This document shows, in pieces, positions 1 to 10,300 of a DNA stretch of 64,000 bases. Each line of letters opens with the position of its first letter. Position 1 is the stretch's first letter. The DNA comes from Cristatella mucedo. Its lineage: Eukaryota > Bryozoa > Phylactolaemata > Cristatellidae. The notes beneath the pieces are model-generated. The model did no database searches and was not told the origin of the DNA. It was given only the letters and a program-made list of their open reading frames with translations. A program made the position numbers and the translations under genes. The DNA lies in contig WPIO01000012.1 of assembly GCA_009760855.2 (NCBI GenBank), positions 3,667,501-3,731,500 on the forward strand, written 5' to 3'.

Positions 1-174
1 ATAATAAACTTTAAGGTCATACGAGAAGTAATCAAATTAACAAGAGGCAACGTAGCCAGCCATAACCAATGCCCAGTTAAAGGTAACCACAGGAACACCT
101 TCAGGCTTCACTCCACAGATGTATGTGCATTTGGCTGCATCAGTGAGGGTGTGAGGTAGACCACACTCTTAATT

Positions 175-290
175 GATATTACTCACCATTCAATTGCATT
201 TCCCTTTGCAGCAAATGTAAAGCGCCTAGAGAGAGATTGAGTTCTCTGAGGGCGCTTTATCAACTGCATTATTATTATTATTATTAGTTT
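175..290 (+). mobile_element. Solo 3' tail of LINE family A
   Basis: This is a 110 bp fragment holding only the 3' end of the CR1/L2-like family A found throughout the window. It contains the conserved hairpin (AAAGCGCC paired with GGCGCTTT around a GA-rich loop) and ends in (ATT)n. No reverse-transcriptase sequence precedes it, so it is either a severely 5'-truncated insertion or an independently mobile short element. Confidence 0.75.
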
Positions 291-513
291 CCTCTTAAGC
301 CAGAATAAAGCATTTGCAATAGCAGTGACCCAGTAAGCAGTAGGAAGGCATTTTTACTAAGCGGTACATATTTATTTTAGGATACGTATCCTTTCTCGGT
401 CGTATTCATCATATGGGCTTAGTGCTGCCTTAGAACTAGTGTGCTGTTCAGTGGTTCAATGTGACGTAACAGCATTAGCAAGCCCGATAAGATCATTGCA
501 AAAGTGAGTTGAG
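286..513. other. Spacer without recognisable feature
   Basis: No coding-like frame, splice pair or repeat match to the rest of the window was seen. Confidence 0.4.
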
Positions 514-681
514 TCACTGAACTGACTCAAAACCCACGCACCCAAAGACCGTGCATAAGAAACTTTGCAGAACAATTGGTGGTGTTTCAACATCACCTAA
601 AAAGTTCAAGATGAGCTTGCTAGCCCTCAATTTTAGGCATCTTAAACTATCAGGACTTATACCGGCCTTACTAAAAAAAAA
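514..681 (-). CDS. Candidate minus-strand exon, unknown protein
   Basis: On the minus strand a run of nine T's and AG (an excellent acceptor, ending at about 682) is followed by an open frame of 55 codons to a TGA at 514-516. An internal TTTTTAG/GTGATG could act as a donor. The encoded text (starts KAGISPDSLRCLKLRASK) resembles no family I know. It has the same strand and style as the exons at 1.8, 7.6 and 9-18 kb, so it may belong to the same or a neighbouring gene. Support is only the splice acceptor and coding-like codon use. Confidence 0.3.
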   Translation of the reverse strand, partial: FFFSKAGISPDSLRCLKLRASKLILNFLGDVETPPIVLQSFLCTVFGCVGFESVQ

Positions 682-949
682 AGTAACAATTAGTGTCAAT
701 GCAAACCACCAAACCGGCTGAGTAATAATTGAGTAGGTGCATGACGAAGCAGTGCACAGCAACTGCAACCGAGCAATTGTTTGCATCCACTTTGGCAGCT
801 ATACCGCTTCACTTGCAGCTGCACAACACTGCCACAAACCAGGGAGTAACATATATAGGGTACCTGAGCCGTGCCCACACCACAGGTACATGAGACTACG
901 GTTCAGTCAAACAGCTATTTCATTTCAGCACCATAGAAGTGAAGCAAAA

Positions 950-1088
950 AATAAATACAATTCATTTGTATTGGGCCCTACGAGAACTGAATCTCTATCC
1001 AGGCGCTTCACATTTGCTGCATCACTCGAGCCCATGATCTCGGCAGTCAAAGGTGAGTACCTTAACCCCTAGGCTAAACCGGGCCTCC
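950..1088 (-). mobile_element. tRNA-derived SINE, family S2
   Basis: Read on the minus strand this begins with a tRNA-like head (GGTTTAGCC...TAAGGT) and a B-box-like segment (ATGGGCTCGAG). It ends with a LINE-like 3' hairpin (GAAGCGCCTGGATAGAGAT...) and an A/T-rich tail. Six similar copies occur in the window (9697, 18093, 22985, 23308, 25645, 47384). The tail resembles the 3' end of LINE family A, suggesting that the LINE machinery mobilised it. Confidence 0.7.
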
Positions 1089-1802
1089 ATGGACGTACCC
1101 ATATGGGCGAATTGGGTAAGCAAGCCGTCAAATGTGGCTCCCGAGACTTCCTTAAATTTGGCCCCTTCCAGCATGGATTAAGTGTTACCTATAACCATGC
1201 TCAGCAAACATCCTTTGTCTCAGCACCGATGAAGCACCTAAACTTTTTCTTGCCACTGAGAAAAATGGAAATGTTCCATTCTCCACAGAGCATACTGGAC
1301 TGACTCAGCCGCTTTGCCCAAAGTGTCATTATCATCAATAACCAAGCCATCTTGCCTAAAGTGTCATTATCATCATTAACCAGTCATTTTCGTTCAAGTA
1401 TGATCTGCCATTCAAACTAGATTAGTAACAGGGACGTTGGCCTAAGGCAGCAGAGAACATAGACTCAAATTTAGAGCCCGACAAGCAAACCTTTCTCTTG
1501 CTGCTGTACGACAAAATGTCAACAGGGGTCTTGTGCTTTACATTAATATAAATCGTCTATTTAGTGATATTTAAATTTTCCTGCTGTCATAACACTGCCA
1601 CACCCTGTAGGTGATGGGGAAATTGTTTCCTTAGCTCCCAGTCAGGTATGAGGCAGAGGGGCTTAGGGAGACGCCCGGGATGTGCCAGCCGATGTCAAAA
1701 GGATTAAGATAAGAAAGCAACAGGGCACACACTGAACACAGGCGACTCTGGTAGAAAAGACAAAAAAGGGCCGAGCCTGCTTGCATTAGCACAAGTCCTG
1801 AC
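1089..1802. other. Non-coding stretch
   Basis: No exon with credible splice signals and no copy of the window's repeat families was recognised. A short direct duplication of AAAGTGTCATTATCATCA with flanking text occurs near 1318-1390. It could be intronic or 3'-flanking sequence of the minus-strand exon at 1803-2052. Confidence 0.4.
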
Positions 1803-2052
1803 TCAGATAAAGGGCTCCATTGATGGCTGCTGAATAGATCCAGGTCTTAGCCCACAGCTGAGGTGCTCCCACTTCAAGATCCGGATCGCATCTTTGAGTC
1901 CTTCATTAGTCAATTCTTTAATGCCAAGTGCAAGTGTGGTGATAGCCACAAAGCCTTGTCTGCTGCTAATTAAAAAAGGTTGCGAGTGTATCCCGAAAAC
2001 AATTTCGTCTCGAATGGGGAACAATCGCACAAACTGCTGGGGTTATTGGGCC
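1803..2052 (-). CDS. Probable minus-strand exon (possibly terminal)
   Basis: After a plausible acceptor (AATAACCCCAG, minus strand) a frame of about 80 codons runs in phase 0 to a TGA at 1803-1805. Codon use is strikingly protein-like. The sequence includes DEIVFGIHSQPF and FVAITTLALGIKELTNEGLK, which looks like an alpha/beta domain. I do not recognise the family. The end MEPFI-stop could be a true C terminus, although no AATAAA follows within about 150 bases. The phase is compatible with the donor of the exon at 7609-7782, but a LINE lies between them and the link is unproven. Confidence 0.42.
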
Positions 2053-2626
2053 AGAGGTCTACCAATAGAACGATCGAGGCTGCTTTTTGTTCCATGTTTA
2101 ATCATTCGATAATATACGCATGACGGTAAAGCCGCGACTTGAAATTTCTACTTACGGTATCAAGCCGAACGCCACTGTCCTTCAGTGAAAGCGCATTTCT
2201 ATAATTGTGAATTCGATACCAACACACAACCATTACGCCTGCTGTGGTCGGCCACAAGAGATCAGCAGCATGACATACAAGAATTGTGTACGACCAGGAA
2301 AGCAGGGGAAACCAGAGCGGTGGTCAGCAGCTGCATCCCTGGCAACTGACGATCTTTATCTTTTATTGGACCTAACGCCGTAAGACTTACGCTTGCATGC
2401 CCGGCAATGGAAGTGGCAGCAACAGCTAGCAAATAGAAGCACGGTTCCTCATCCGTAATAGTATGAAGCCATGGCAGCTATGGCATGTCAGATCAACAAA
2501 TCAGCCACCAATAAATCTCTCAAATCAGAACGAAGCAGCCCAACAAATTGCTGCATGTATGGTATGCCACGAACCAAACATAAGAACACAGCATACCTTT
2601 CTACCCCACCACAGTGAAGTAAAGAA
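2053..2626. other. Spacer between exon candidate and LINE
   Basis: A short plus-strand frame starting at the ATG near 2271 ends at CGCC/GTAAGA, a fair donor. Nothing else supports it as coding. The rest shows no repeat or gene signal. Confidence 0.3.
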
Positions 2627-4935
2627 ATTATAATAATAATAATAATTCACTTGATAAAGCGCCCTCAGAGAACTTAATCTCTCTAGGCGCTTTACATTTG
2701 CTGCAAAGTGAAATGCAATTGAATGGTAAGTAAAATCATGCTTAAAAACAAACAAAATGAATAATATGGTTAGGGGTGACATGCACAGGGTCAGCATGCA
2801 AATGTGGTTAGTGGCAGCATGCACGGTGTCAGCACGCATAAGCACATCAAGGACGAATCACAGGGACCTGCTAAATGCTGTCCTAAATAGGTGTTTTTAG
2901 GTTCCTTTTAAATGTGGTCAGGTCAGGGGATGTTCTGACGCAGGTCGGGAGGGAGCTCCTGGCTTTGGGAGCATGCGAACTAAATGCACGGTCTCCAAAG
3001 GACTTGAGGTTTGTACGGGGTATTTGTAGACTGTTGGATTCCGAAAAGCGGGTGGTACTATGCTTGGCCTGATGGGGTAGTATATCTGAAAGATAGGCTG
3101 GAGCCATAGAATGAAGGGACCTAAAAGTGAGGGACAAAACCTTGAAGTCAATCCGTTGCTTGACTGGTAGCCAGTGCAGGTCGGCGAGAAGTGGAGTAAT
3201 GTGGCAACTGCGACGCTCACGACAGACAAGTCTAGCTGCCAGATCATCACAAGGATCATCAGGTAAGGAGCTAATCTGGGAACGGTTGAGGAGATGGTTT
3301 ATTGTCGACATCAGCATTTTTGGATTGTGCATCTGTGATTCAACAATGTTTTTATAGAAGCTAGACTTGGCCTTTGCTAGGATCGATTGGTACGACCTAC
3401 AGTAGTCTTCATATGCCTGTCAATGGACAGTTAGTACTGATCTTGTGTATGCTTTTTCAAGCTTTCGTTTAGTAGACTTGGCTAGTTTAATGTCTGTGGT
3501 AAACCATAGGCCGTCTGGGCGGGGGCGCACAGTGCGCTTTGTCAGAGATGCAAATTCGTCGAGCGTGTCAGCTAGTGTCGTGTTGTAGCTATCTACCAAT
3601 GATGACAGATCGGAGGGAGGATTGAGCAGCAGAGGTGAAGCAGATATTCTCGCACGGACAGCATCGATGTCAAGGGTCTTGAGGTTTCGCGATTCACAGG
3701 TTATTTCAGAGGAGAATGTGGGCACACACTGTAGATTGAATGAGATCTGCATTTGGTCAGATAAGCAGGATTTGGTAATAATTGGTGATGACAGAGTGCA
3801 GTTGTATGAGAAAATCTGGTCGAGTGTGTGACCCTTGATGTGGGTAGGGCCATGCACATGAGCCACAAGAGACAATGAGTCAGTCAATGCACGAAATTCG
3901 GTGCTGAAAGCGTCAGATAAGTTATCAAAGTGAACGTTGAAATCACCCATAACGAGGAAAGATCGATTTCTTGCACACAGAATCGAAATGAGATCAGAGA
4001 AATCTGAGATAAAGGAGGATTTGGTACTTGGTGGGCGATAGACTACTGCCACTATCGGTAGCTTGTTTTCGGGTGAGACCAAGACAATTGATTAAAAAGA
4101 CTGCTTCGAGGGTACCGCAAATGGCTTGAAGTTGAATTTCGAGCGCACGACAATAGCAACTCCACCTCCAGTTTTGGATGATCTAGGGGTGTGAAAGAAC
4201 GAGAAACCAGATGGAGTAGCGTCTTTAATTGTCGGGTAGTTTATCGATATCAGCCAAGTTTCAGTTAGGGCGAGCAGGTCGATACCATTTTCAGAAATAA
4301 GGTCGCTTATTACTAGAGGTTTATTGCACATTGAGCGAGAATTCTAAAGGCAAGCATGTGCTTATGCATGCTGACACTGTGCATGCTGCCACTAACCACA
4401 TTTGCATGCTGACCCTGTGCATGTCACCCCTAACCATATTATTCATTTCGTTTGTTTTTTCAAGCATGATTTTACTTACCATTCAATTGCATTTCACTTT
4501 ACAGCAAATGTAAAGCACCTAGAGAGAGATTAAGTTCTCTGAGGGCGCTTTATCAAGTGAATTATTATTATTATTTATAAGCATTAAGTCTGGCCGATGG
4601 GGTTACAACAGGCTTGATGACCACTAAGTTTGAGGAATTTATAGTGACGCAAGTGGGGGAGCGTGCTGAGCGTTTCGAGACAATGCTAGGAATACCGAAC
4701 GAGCTGGTACTCAGCTCGCAGTTCCCGCCCAACGAGCGGCGTCTGAGCTGGCGTTTCCGGCCACCACGGCGGCTACAGGGTGCTTTTCTTTTGTTAATAC
4801 ATAGTTCATGAATCTTAGCAACAACATTAATATCTAGGAATGCATTTGATCTGCGATGACGAAGCAATAACAGCTGCTGACGATCATAACTAACAATCAG
4901 GTTACTAGCCGCCGGCAAAGCTAAGGCAGCCATTC
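2627..4935 (-). mobile_element. LINE family A, near full length but lacking RT core
   Basis: This is a minus-strand CR1/L2-like non-LTR retrotransposon. From its 5' side (right) it shows the basic N-terminal region (RRGGRKRQLRRRS, 4571-4935) and then an apurinic-type endonuclease with TETW and GDFN motifs (3420-4331). The canonical SDH catalytic motif reads SDQ. About 60 codons of linker follow to PDDPCDD, then an abrupt jump near 3240 to [13 protein letters not shown], the C-terminal domain downstream of RT, and finally the 3' hairpin and (ATT)n tail at 2627-2700. Comparison with the copy at 29.5-33.5 kb indicates that about 1.3 kb containing the whole RT palm is missing. The endonuclease N terminus is interrupted by the tail insertion at 4356-4578. 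A dead element. Confidence 0.85.
4356..4578 (+). mobile_element. Solo LINE-A 3' tail inserted in LINE copy
   Basis: A 223 bp plus-strand segment of only the LINE-A 3' UTR (ATGCTGACACTGTGCATG... hairpin ... (ATT)n) lies inside the opposite-strand LINE at 2627-4935. It splits that element's endonuclease N terminus. AAGCAT occurs immediately before (4350-4355) and after (4579-4584), which is a convincing short target-site duplication. It is therefore a real retrotransposition event of a tail-only unit. Confidence 0.75.
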
Positions 4936-6066
4936 AGACAATCGCCGTGGCCTCAGTGTACATAGTAGTCACATGCAGTAGTGTACAACCTCCCCAGACA
5001 GGGTCTACATAGGTACACACATACATGCCCACACACACACACAAACGAGATAACACACTTACATCTACTACTCTGCAGAGTCGAGGCAGCACCAGCCATT
5101 TTGCAGTCGGTAAGCTGCCGGCCTACAAGGGCATGCATGCCTGCCGGAAGGCAGTCTCAGGTCTCTTTATGAAAGGGAGGGGCCTCCCCTTTACCAGTCT
5201 GAATGGAGAGGGGATAAAAGCGGCTGCATGAGCAACACTCAAGGCTGATTTAGTCAATACTTCAGTACTTCCTGCTTAAGCAAGACTAGTACAGTAGATC
5301 GACTTAGGGCTTGGCATGGTGAGGGTTTCTTCGAAGGGGACCAACTTCGAAACTGCAGTTACTCAAATTGAGAGCTAATCATCACTTAGAGATAACATAT
5401 CGCCAGTCTGGCTCTGCACCAGCACAACGGCTACCCAGTGATACTACTGATGGCTGCACGGTTTACTGATTTGGATTTCACAGCACAGCAGAACGATACC
5501 ACCATCCTTGCCTTTCCAAACAGCCCACTCCGACTGTAACTGCAAAACCGCAAAGAACAAAACTAGCGTTTTGTTAAAAACATGTTAATAATAACTGCTA
5601 ATGAAAAAATCCCTGCAGGCCCACACTAATTAAGGCCTAAATATCACGACTAACAGCTACAAGACTAAGGGAGAAAGAGAGGGTGAATGCGGTCAAAGCT
5701 GCAGGGGCTAATATAAAACTGAATGTTTAAAACTCAAATAGTCAGTTGGTACTGCCTAAAGAATAATGTTGAATACATTTTCTGGCAAAATGCAAAGATG
5801 ATAGAACAGAAATCGTCTCGAATGCAAGCACACAATTGCCTTACTGTATGGCAGTCAGACAAATAAGTTGGTGTAGCGATGCACACATACGATGCACGTT
5901 AAGGGTTCTACACACTTACTTCGGGTCCAAAGTAAAGGTCAGCTGACTCAATAGCCTCATTACAATACAACACAAAAGCCTTAACGATGCCTCTTGATTC
6001 GGCTACGTATTGCTGGCATAGTGCTAAACTGGGTAAGTTCTAGCTCGGGGAGAGACGCCTGAGTGT
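4936..6066. other. Non-coding stretch
   Basis: The first 200-300 bases may be the 5' UTR of the minus-strand LINE. A short CA-rich patch lies at 5018-5045. The rest has no splice-supported exon and no repeat that I can match elsewhere in the window. Confidence 0.35.
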
Positions 6067-6212
6067 AGATATAACTTGCTCTTCACGAACGAGGTAGCTG
6101 GTTAGAATCCTGCCGTGGGCGAGCCTTTATCACCAACTGCAAGTGGTGGTGGTGATAACCATTACGGCTCTTCTGCAGCTTTACAAATGAAGCTATTACA
6201 ATCAGCTACTAT
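6067..6212 (+). mobile_element. tRNA-derived SINE, family S1 (diverged)
   Basis: The head has a degenerate B box (GGTTAGAATCC) followed by the S1 hallmark GTGGGCGA...TATCACC...GGTGGTGATA hairpin and GGCTCTTCTG. Other S1 copies are at 14128, 19843, 26295, 27988, 36918, 48888 and 59605. Confidence 0.7.
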
Positions 6213-6388
6213 CTTTTACTTATTTAACTGGCCATCTAATATCTATTTATTTAACTGGCCATCCAGAGAGACCTTGAAGTGAGGAGTGACTCAGGGTTTG
6301 TTCTTATGGCTCCTTTCTTTTCAATATGTATTTTCTCCCACCGACAAATGTGGATGCCTGTCGATACCGGTGCACAGCCGGTATCGAC

Positions 6389-7345
6389 GTTTGCACATGG
6401 ATGGCCACTAACTTAATGAAGCTTAACGATGACAGAACAAACCTAATGATTTTGGGCAAGTCTAATGTAAGCCTCAAGTTACAAAACCTCACCTTCAAGG
6501 TGGGTTCATCTAACAGGACTCAGCTGACGTCTGACCGAAATATGGGCATCCTATTTCCAAACGTCATTAGTCATTTGATGAGTGAATTGCCCCCCCTGTC
6601 AAACCGGCCTTTGTTCAGCAAAGGAGCATCGCCAAAGCCAGGAGTATGAGACAAGATTAGGACAGCCAAACCAGTTCACAGGTGCAAGACATCGTGTCTC
6701 GATTATAGTAATTCAATTTAATCAGAACTCCCGGCCAGTGTCCTTAATAGTCTGCAACTTGCAAAAACTCACCAGCTCGGCTATTGTAACGTCAACAGCA
6801 TAGCTGCCACACCACACCACTTCTGTCTGAGCTTCAATGGCATCCTGTCAGCCACCGAATCGACTTCAGGATTCTTAGTCTGGCTTACATGTCGCTTCAT
6901 TCACACCAGCCTACCTATCAGGCCCTATTGCTTCTCCAGTCACGTGCTCTGGCACCAACTCATGATATTGTCAGCTCCATGTTCTTCCCATAAAATGAAA
7001 TCTTCTGATGATCAGTTCGTCTGGATTGAAAATCTGGAACTTACTCCCGGCTTTGGTCATTACCTGCAACGACTTAGCATCTTTAAGTGTTAGCTAAAGA
7101 CAATCTGTTTCGCTCAGCTTTCACTTGCTTTAGTAAACTTATCTTTTCGTTCAGGTGTGTTTGGCATGCTTTTCTTCGCATGATTCAGTGCATGTTCTAG
7201 CCACAAGTCCAACTAAGCTGTGACCTTGAGAATGTTCTTGTGTTCTTTAGCATGCTAGTCTAAGCATGACACTGGCATGCTTTTTGCATGCATGTCTAAG
7301 CATGATACCGTGCGTGTCATGACCCTTTATTATTACATATTACTT
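6389..7345 (+). mobile_element. Diverged LINE-A-like fragment (RT C-terminal half)
   Basis: It starts at the thumb-region text corresponding to TWMATNLMKLNDDRTNL (6400-6460) and proceeds through degenerate C-terminal domain sequence with many frameshifts. It ends in a 3' region with repeated GCATG(A/C) words and TTTATTATTAC. It is a relative of family A with a different 3' UTR, shared with 16065-16680. Not coding. Confidence 0.65.
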
Positions 7346-7608
7346 TTGGGTGACCCAATCACGGCTATGCCTGCGTGCTACCATAGTCCAGATGTTTCCC
7401 AATAATGTTCCTAACAGCATCCTCTGAGATCTTCAGCTGCTTCGCGATTTCTAGGTTTTATTGGAAATCTCTGTGCAGTGACATCGAAACTGCTCTTATA
7501 CCCCAAGAAAGAAATGAAACTGGCCGCGCATGTTCTAGTTGCGTACCGTGCGTTTCCATGGCAGGGTCTGGTCTCAACAGGTCAAGAAGACATCAGGGTA
7601 CCTTTGCC

Positions 7609-7782
7609 CCATCATTCGCTGAGGCATCGCTGATGACGAAATGGGCAAAACATGGGTTCTGCTGGATGGCATCAAAGAGGGGGCGAATAGTCACATACCA
7701 TACCTCCCCATCTGTATACACGGGAAGCGTTGACTTCGTTGCCGACGAATGCAGTAATTTATTCAGGCAAGCGTAGCAAACT
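7609..7782 (-). CDS. Probable minus-strand internal exon, unknown protein
   Basis: The acceptor TTTTGTACTGAGTTTCAG opens a phase-1 frame of 57 codons that ends exactly at AAAG/GTACCC, a usable phase-0 donor. The protein text includes VYTDGEVWYVTIRPLFDAI and HFVISDASANDGAK, compositionally very protein-like. I do not recognise the domain. Its entry phase matches the alternative donor (CTCA/GTATGT) inside the exon at 9163-9564, and its exit phase matches the exon at 1803-2052. The three may be consecutive. Alternatively this belongs to a separate gene. Confidence 0.45.
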
Positions 7783-8609
7783 GAAACTCAGTACAAAATT
7801 ATAGTGACTGATTGTTACACTTAAATAATCAGTGTAGCTTAATGACTTACTCGAATACTGGCATTAGCAACAACCGAACTCAGATCGATGGGCCAGGTGT
7901 GTAGAAACTTTTACAGAGCAGTGTATATCCAAGGGTGAGTAAATACTGATGGGCCTGAGTGCATAAGGACACTAGCGAAAGAAAGCACTACCAGTCTCAA
8001 CATTTTAGATTAGACTCGACAGAAAGCATGTACTACACTTGACAAGAACTTTTTAAAATGGCGTGGCTGCAAGCACCCAATGCCCTGGTGCAAACAAAGC
8101 CGCAAAGTGCACTTTCGGAGTCTGCTACCGTCACTGGGCTGAGGTCAATACTTTCTCGACGTTGCAGCATCCTAGCTGGCATAGAAACAAGAGAATATTG
8201 GAGACAAGCGAGAAAGTATGAGAGAGGTGAGTTTGCTTTCCAATGGGTAGGGCAAACGAGTGGAAAGAATGATGCAGAACAAACACATCGAATGAACCAC
8301 GTGAGAAACAGTTACTCAGCAATGGAGCTTTGCATATGCTTACAGTGATATCCCAGCAGACACGAACGGGCTGCTACAGGTCATCATCCCGAGCCAAGAA
8401 GTTGACTTCCGAGATGCCTCTCTTCTCTTCTCCTGTCTCGAGAGTTCCAGAACTATGACGGTCAGCTACAAAGTCGAAAAAACAAATAACCAGTAACCAG
8501 TTAACGGCAGCAAGGACTGGGCAGATCATTTCATTTTGGGACTGCACAGGAACAACATTGTGGTCGAAACTTGATAGCAACAACGGATATTTTCCAAGTA
8601 CACTTGCAT
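7783..8609. other. Non-coding stretch
   Basis: No splice-bounded coding frame or known repeat was recognised. It is likely intronic if the minus-strand gene continues past 9.16 kb. Confidence 0.35.
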
Positions 8610-9095
8610 AACATCATGTTGCATCACAGCATGAGCAGCAACCTGCTAGCCGGAAGCTTTGGCAGCTGCTTCCTATACAACCAGCCAGAAGGCAGTGGAA
8701 ATATAACCCCGCTTCAATTCCTTGTCGAATTCCAGTCGAATTGTTTAGTCATACCTCAAACCAACCTGAAATTCTTTGGAGACTGTGTCTTTACTTGGAG
8801 CGCTCCCAAAGCCTGGAACACACTCACGACCGACATTACGACACCTCATGACTTGACGGCATCTAAAAAGAAGCTTAAAGCACACATGTTCCTCACAGCA
8901 TTCCCTGGACCTTTGTGATTTGTCCTTGTGGGGGTTGAGCATGCTGACACTGTGCATGTTACCGCTAACCACATTTTGCAGTTTAACACTGTGCATGTTA
9001 CCGCTAACCATATGATCGTGCTTCCATTACAGAAAATGCAAACCACCTAAGAGAAAATAAGTTCTCAGAGGATGCTAGACAAATATATACATAAT
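8610..9095 (+). mobile_element. LINE family A 3' fragment
   Basis: Plus-strand C-terminal sequence (NLKFFGDCVFTWSAPKAWN) is followed by the GCATGCTGACACTGTGCATG tail words and a decayed hairpin (CACCTAAGAGAAAATAAGTTCTCAGAGG). It is truncated at both motif level and frame, and lies in the putative intron of the minus-strand gene. Confidence 0.75.
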
Positions 9096-9162
9096 TTCTT
9101 TGCTGGGCATTGACTCGGTCAGCTTTTGGCAAGCATATAGCATCGAGTTATAAAGTCCAGAG

Positions 9163-9564
9163 CTACTCAAGCCGACCAGACTGAAGCCGAACTGCCGTGG
9201 AGTGCCAAGGGTCAGTATTCATTTGGAAAGTCAATTTTCCATCACAAGAGCTGACATTTAGGACGAAGACTCCAGCAAAAGTGTTTCTATCTATAATCCT
9301 GTTAATGCAGCGATGAGTTTCATCGACAGACGCCAAAAAAACACGACCAAACAAGCACATTTGCACCAACATACTGAGTACAGATTGCAAGCAGTTCGGG
9401 TGGTACTCTTCAATTTTTCTAAGGCTGACACAAGTCCTCTGTTTGCCATCCACGAGGATAAGAATGGCAAACTGGTAATTTTTTGCCAGTTCATAGAACA
9501 CGGCTTTAGTCATCAGGTGAAAAGTGATATGACGTGACTGTTTCTGATCGCTTTTTCGTCGCTG
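9163..9564 (-). CDS. Minus-strand gene, exon A (last or penultimate)
   Basis: The acceptor TTAATTGACTAG opens a phase-0 frame of 134 codons to TAG at 9163-9165. The first half (ITFHLMTKAVFYELAKNY, then QFAILILVDGK) matches the spacing I recall for a strand-helix-strand unit near the end of the MTBP central domain. I cannot verify this without a search. Two models are possible. Either the frame is terminal, its codon use staying protein-like to the stop, or CTCA/GTATGT at 9375/9374 is a phase-1 donor leading to the exon at 7609-7782. A LINE 3' end begins only about 70 bases past the stop, and no polyadenylation signal is visible between. Confidence 0.5.
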   Translation of the reverse strand, partial: QRRKSDQKQSRHITFHLMTKAVFYELAKNYQFAILILVDGKQRTCVSLRKIEEYHPNCLQSVLSMLVQMCLFGRVFLASVDETHRCINRIIDRNTFAGVFVLNVSSCDGKLTFQMNTDPWHSTAVRLQSGRLE

Positions 9565-9696
9565 CTAGTCAATTAATGGCATATTTAGAGATAGGTCCAA
9601 GTAGGGCATTCTTTTGAAACAAAAGCAGCTAGGCTCAGTAGTCAATCATCCCTGTTTTTCGCTGCATTGTCGGCCAGAACACAGTTACGACATCCA

Positions 9697-9837
9697 TAAA
9701 ATATAATTCATTTGCATAGCGCCATAAGAGGACTTTATCTCTATTCAGGCGCTTGACATATGCCTCGGGGTTCGAGCCCACGACCTCAGCCAGACCTTGG
9801 TCGGGGCGAGCACATTAACCTGCTGGACCAAACCAAC
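9697..9837 (-). mobile_element. SINE family S2
   Basis: Minus-strand tRNA-like head (GGTCCAGCAGGTTAATG), B-box-like GGGCTCGAACCCC, then LINE-like hairpin tail (AAGCGCCTGAATAGAG...TATGGCGC) and ATTTTATGG. It sits in the presumed intron only about a dozen bases downstream of the exon B donor. Confidence 0.75.
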
Positions 9838-9849
9838 ACATGATACCAC

Positions 9850-9992
9850 CCTGAAAATACTTTTTTTCCTCAGTTTGTAGCTGTCAATCCCCTGGCAAAC
9901 ATTAAGCTGAAGTGCCACTTTCAGTTTGCCCGGATCAATCATGATACTCGGTGATTTATTTCCAATTGTTCTGTATAGTTCATTCGTCTTTG
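9850..9992 (-). CDS. Minus-strand gene, exon B
   Basis: The acceptor TGCTCTCCTGCCATAG (phase 1) leads into 47 codons including ELYRTIGNKSPSIMIDPGKL and KVALQLNVCQGIDSYKLR. The donor is uncertain. AGG/GTGGTA (phase 0) fits the next exon, while AAA/GTATTT 11 bases earlier is a phase-1 alternative. The text aligns by eye with an MTBP core stretch that runs K-x-P-K...V-P-D-V...L-L-L-Q-G. That comparison is from memory. Confidence 0.5.
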
Positions 9993-10167
9993 CTATGGCA
10001 GGAGAGCACCTTCAGAGCATGTCCACCCTCTATGGTGCAGTCAGGAAGTGCAAAAATAACATATCTCTAAAGCACAATTGTGTAAAAACCTTGAACCGTT
10101 TGGCTTGTAAGCAACACAATCAGACTGCAAGCATGAACACATCTTACGGGGATTTTAAAAAGTAAAA

Positions 10168-10300
10168 TACTGTACAAAGTGCCACCTATTCACTAATGAG
10201 TACAATGAGGCATTGGAGCACTGCAATGACAAGCCAGATCTGTACGAGGTGATTCAGTGCTGGGGCAGAGGTTCAAGGTCTATGAGATAAGGGGTTTCCA
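10168..10300 (+). other. Short plus-strand open patch, unassigned
   Basis: The plus strand reads YCTKCHLFTNEYNEALEHC with C-x2-C-x12-H spacing, followed by NDKPDLYEVIQCW and a stop. It lacks a second zinc-ligand histidine at normal spacing and has no good acceptor. It lies opposite the presumed intron between exons C and B. Noted only because the codon use is unusually clean. Confidence 0.15.

Noticed and set aside
4571-4935. 120-codon minus-strand frame with a basic RRGGRKRQ region as a possible nuclear protein
   Set aside because: It fits the N-terminal region upstream of the LINE-A endonuclease, cut by the tail insertion at 4356-4578.
9480-9564. MADS-box-like reading of ITF...KAVFYELAKN...ILILV in exon A
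   Set aside because: The basic DNA-binding helix (about seven residues) is missing and the rest of the gene does not fit a MADS protein. The MTBP-like order explains more of the exons.
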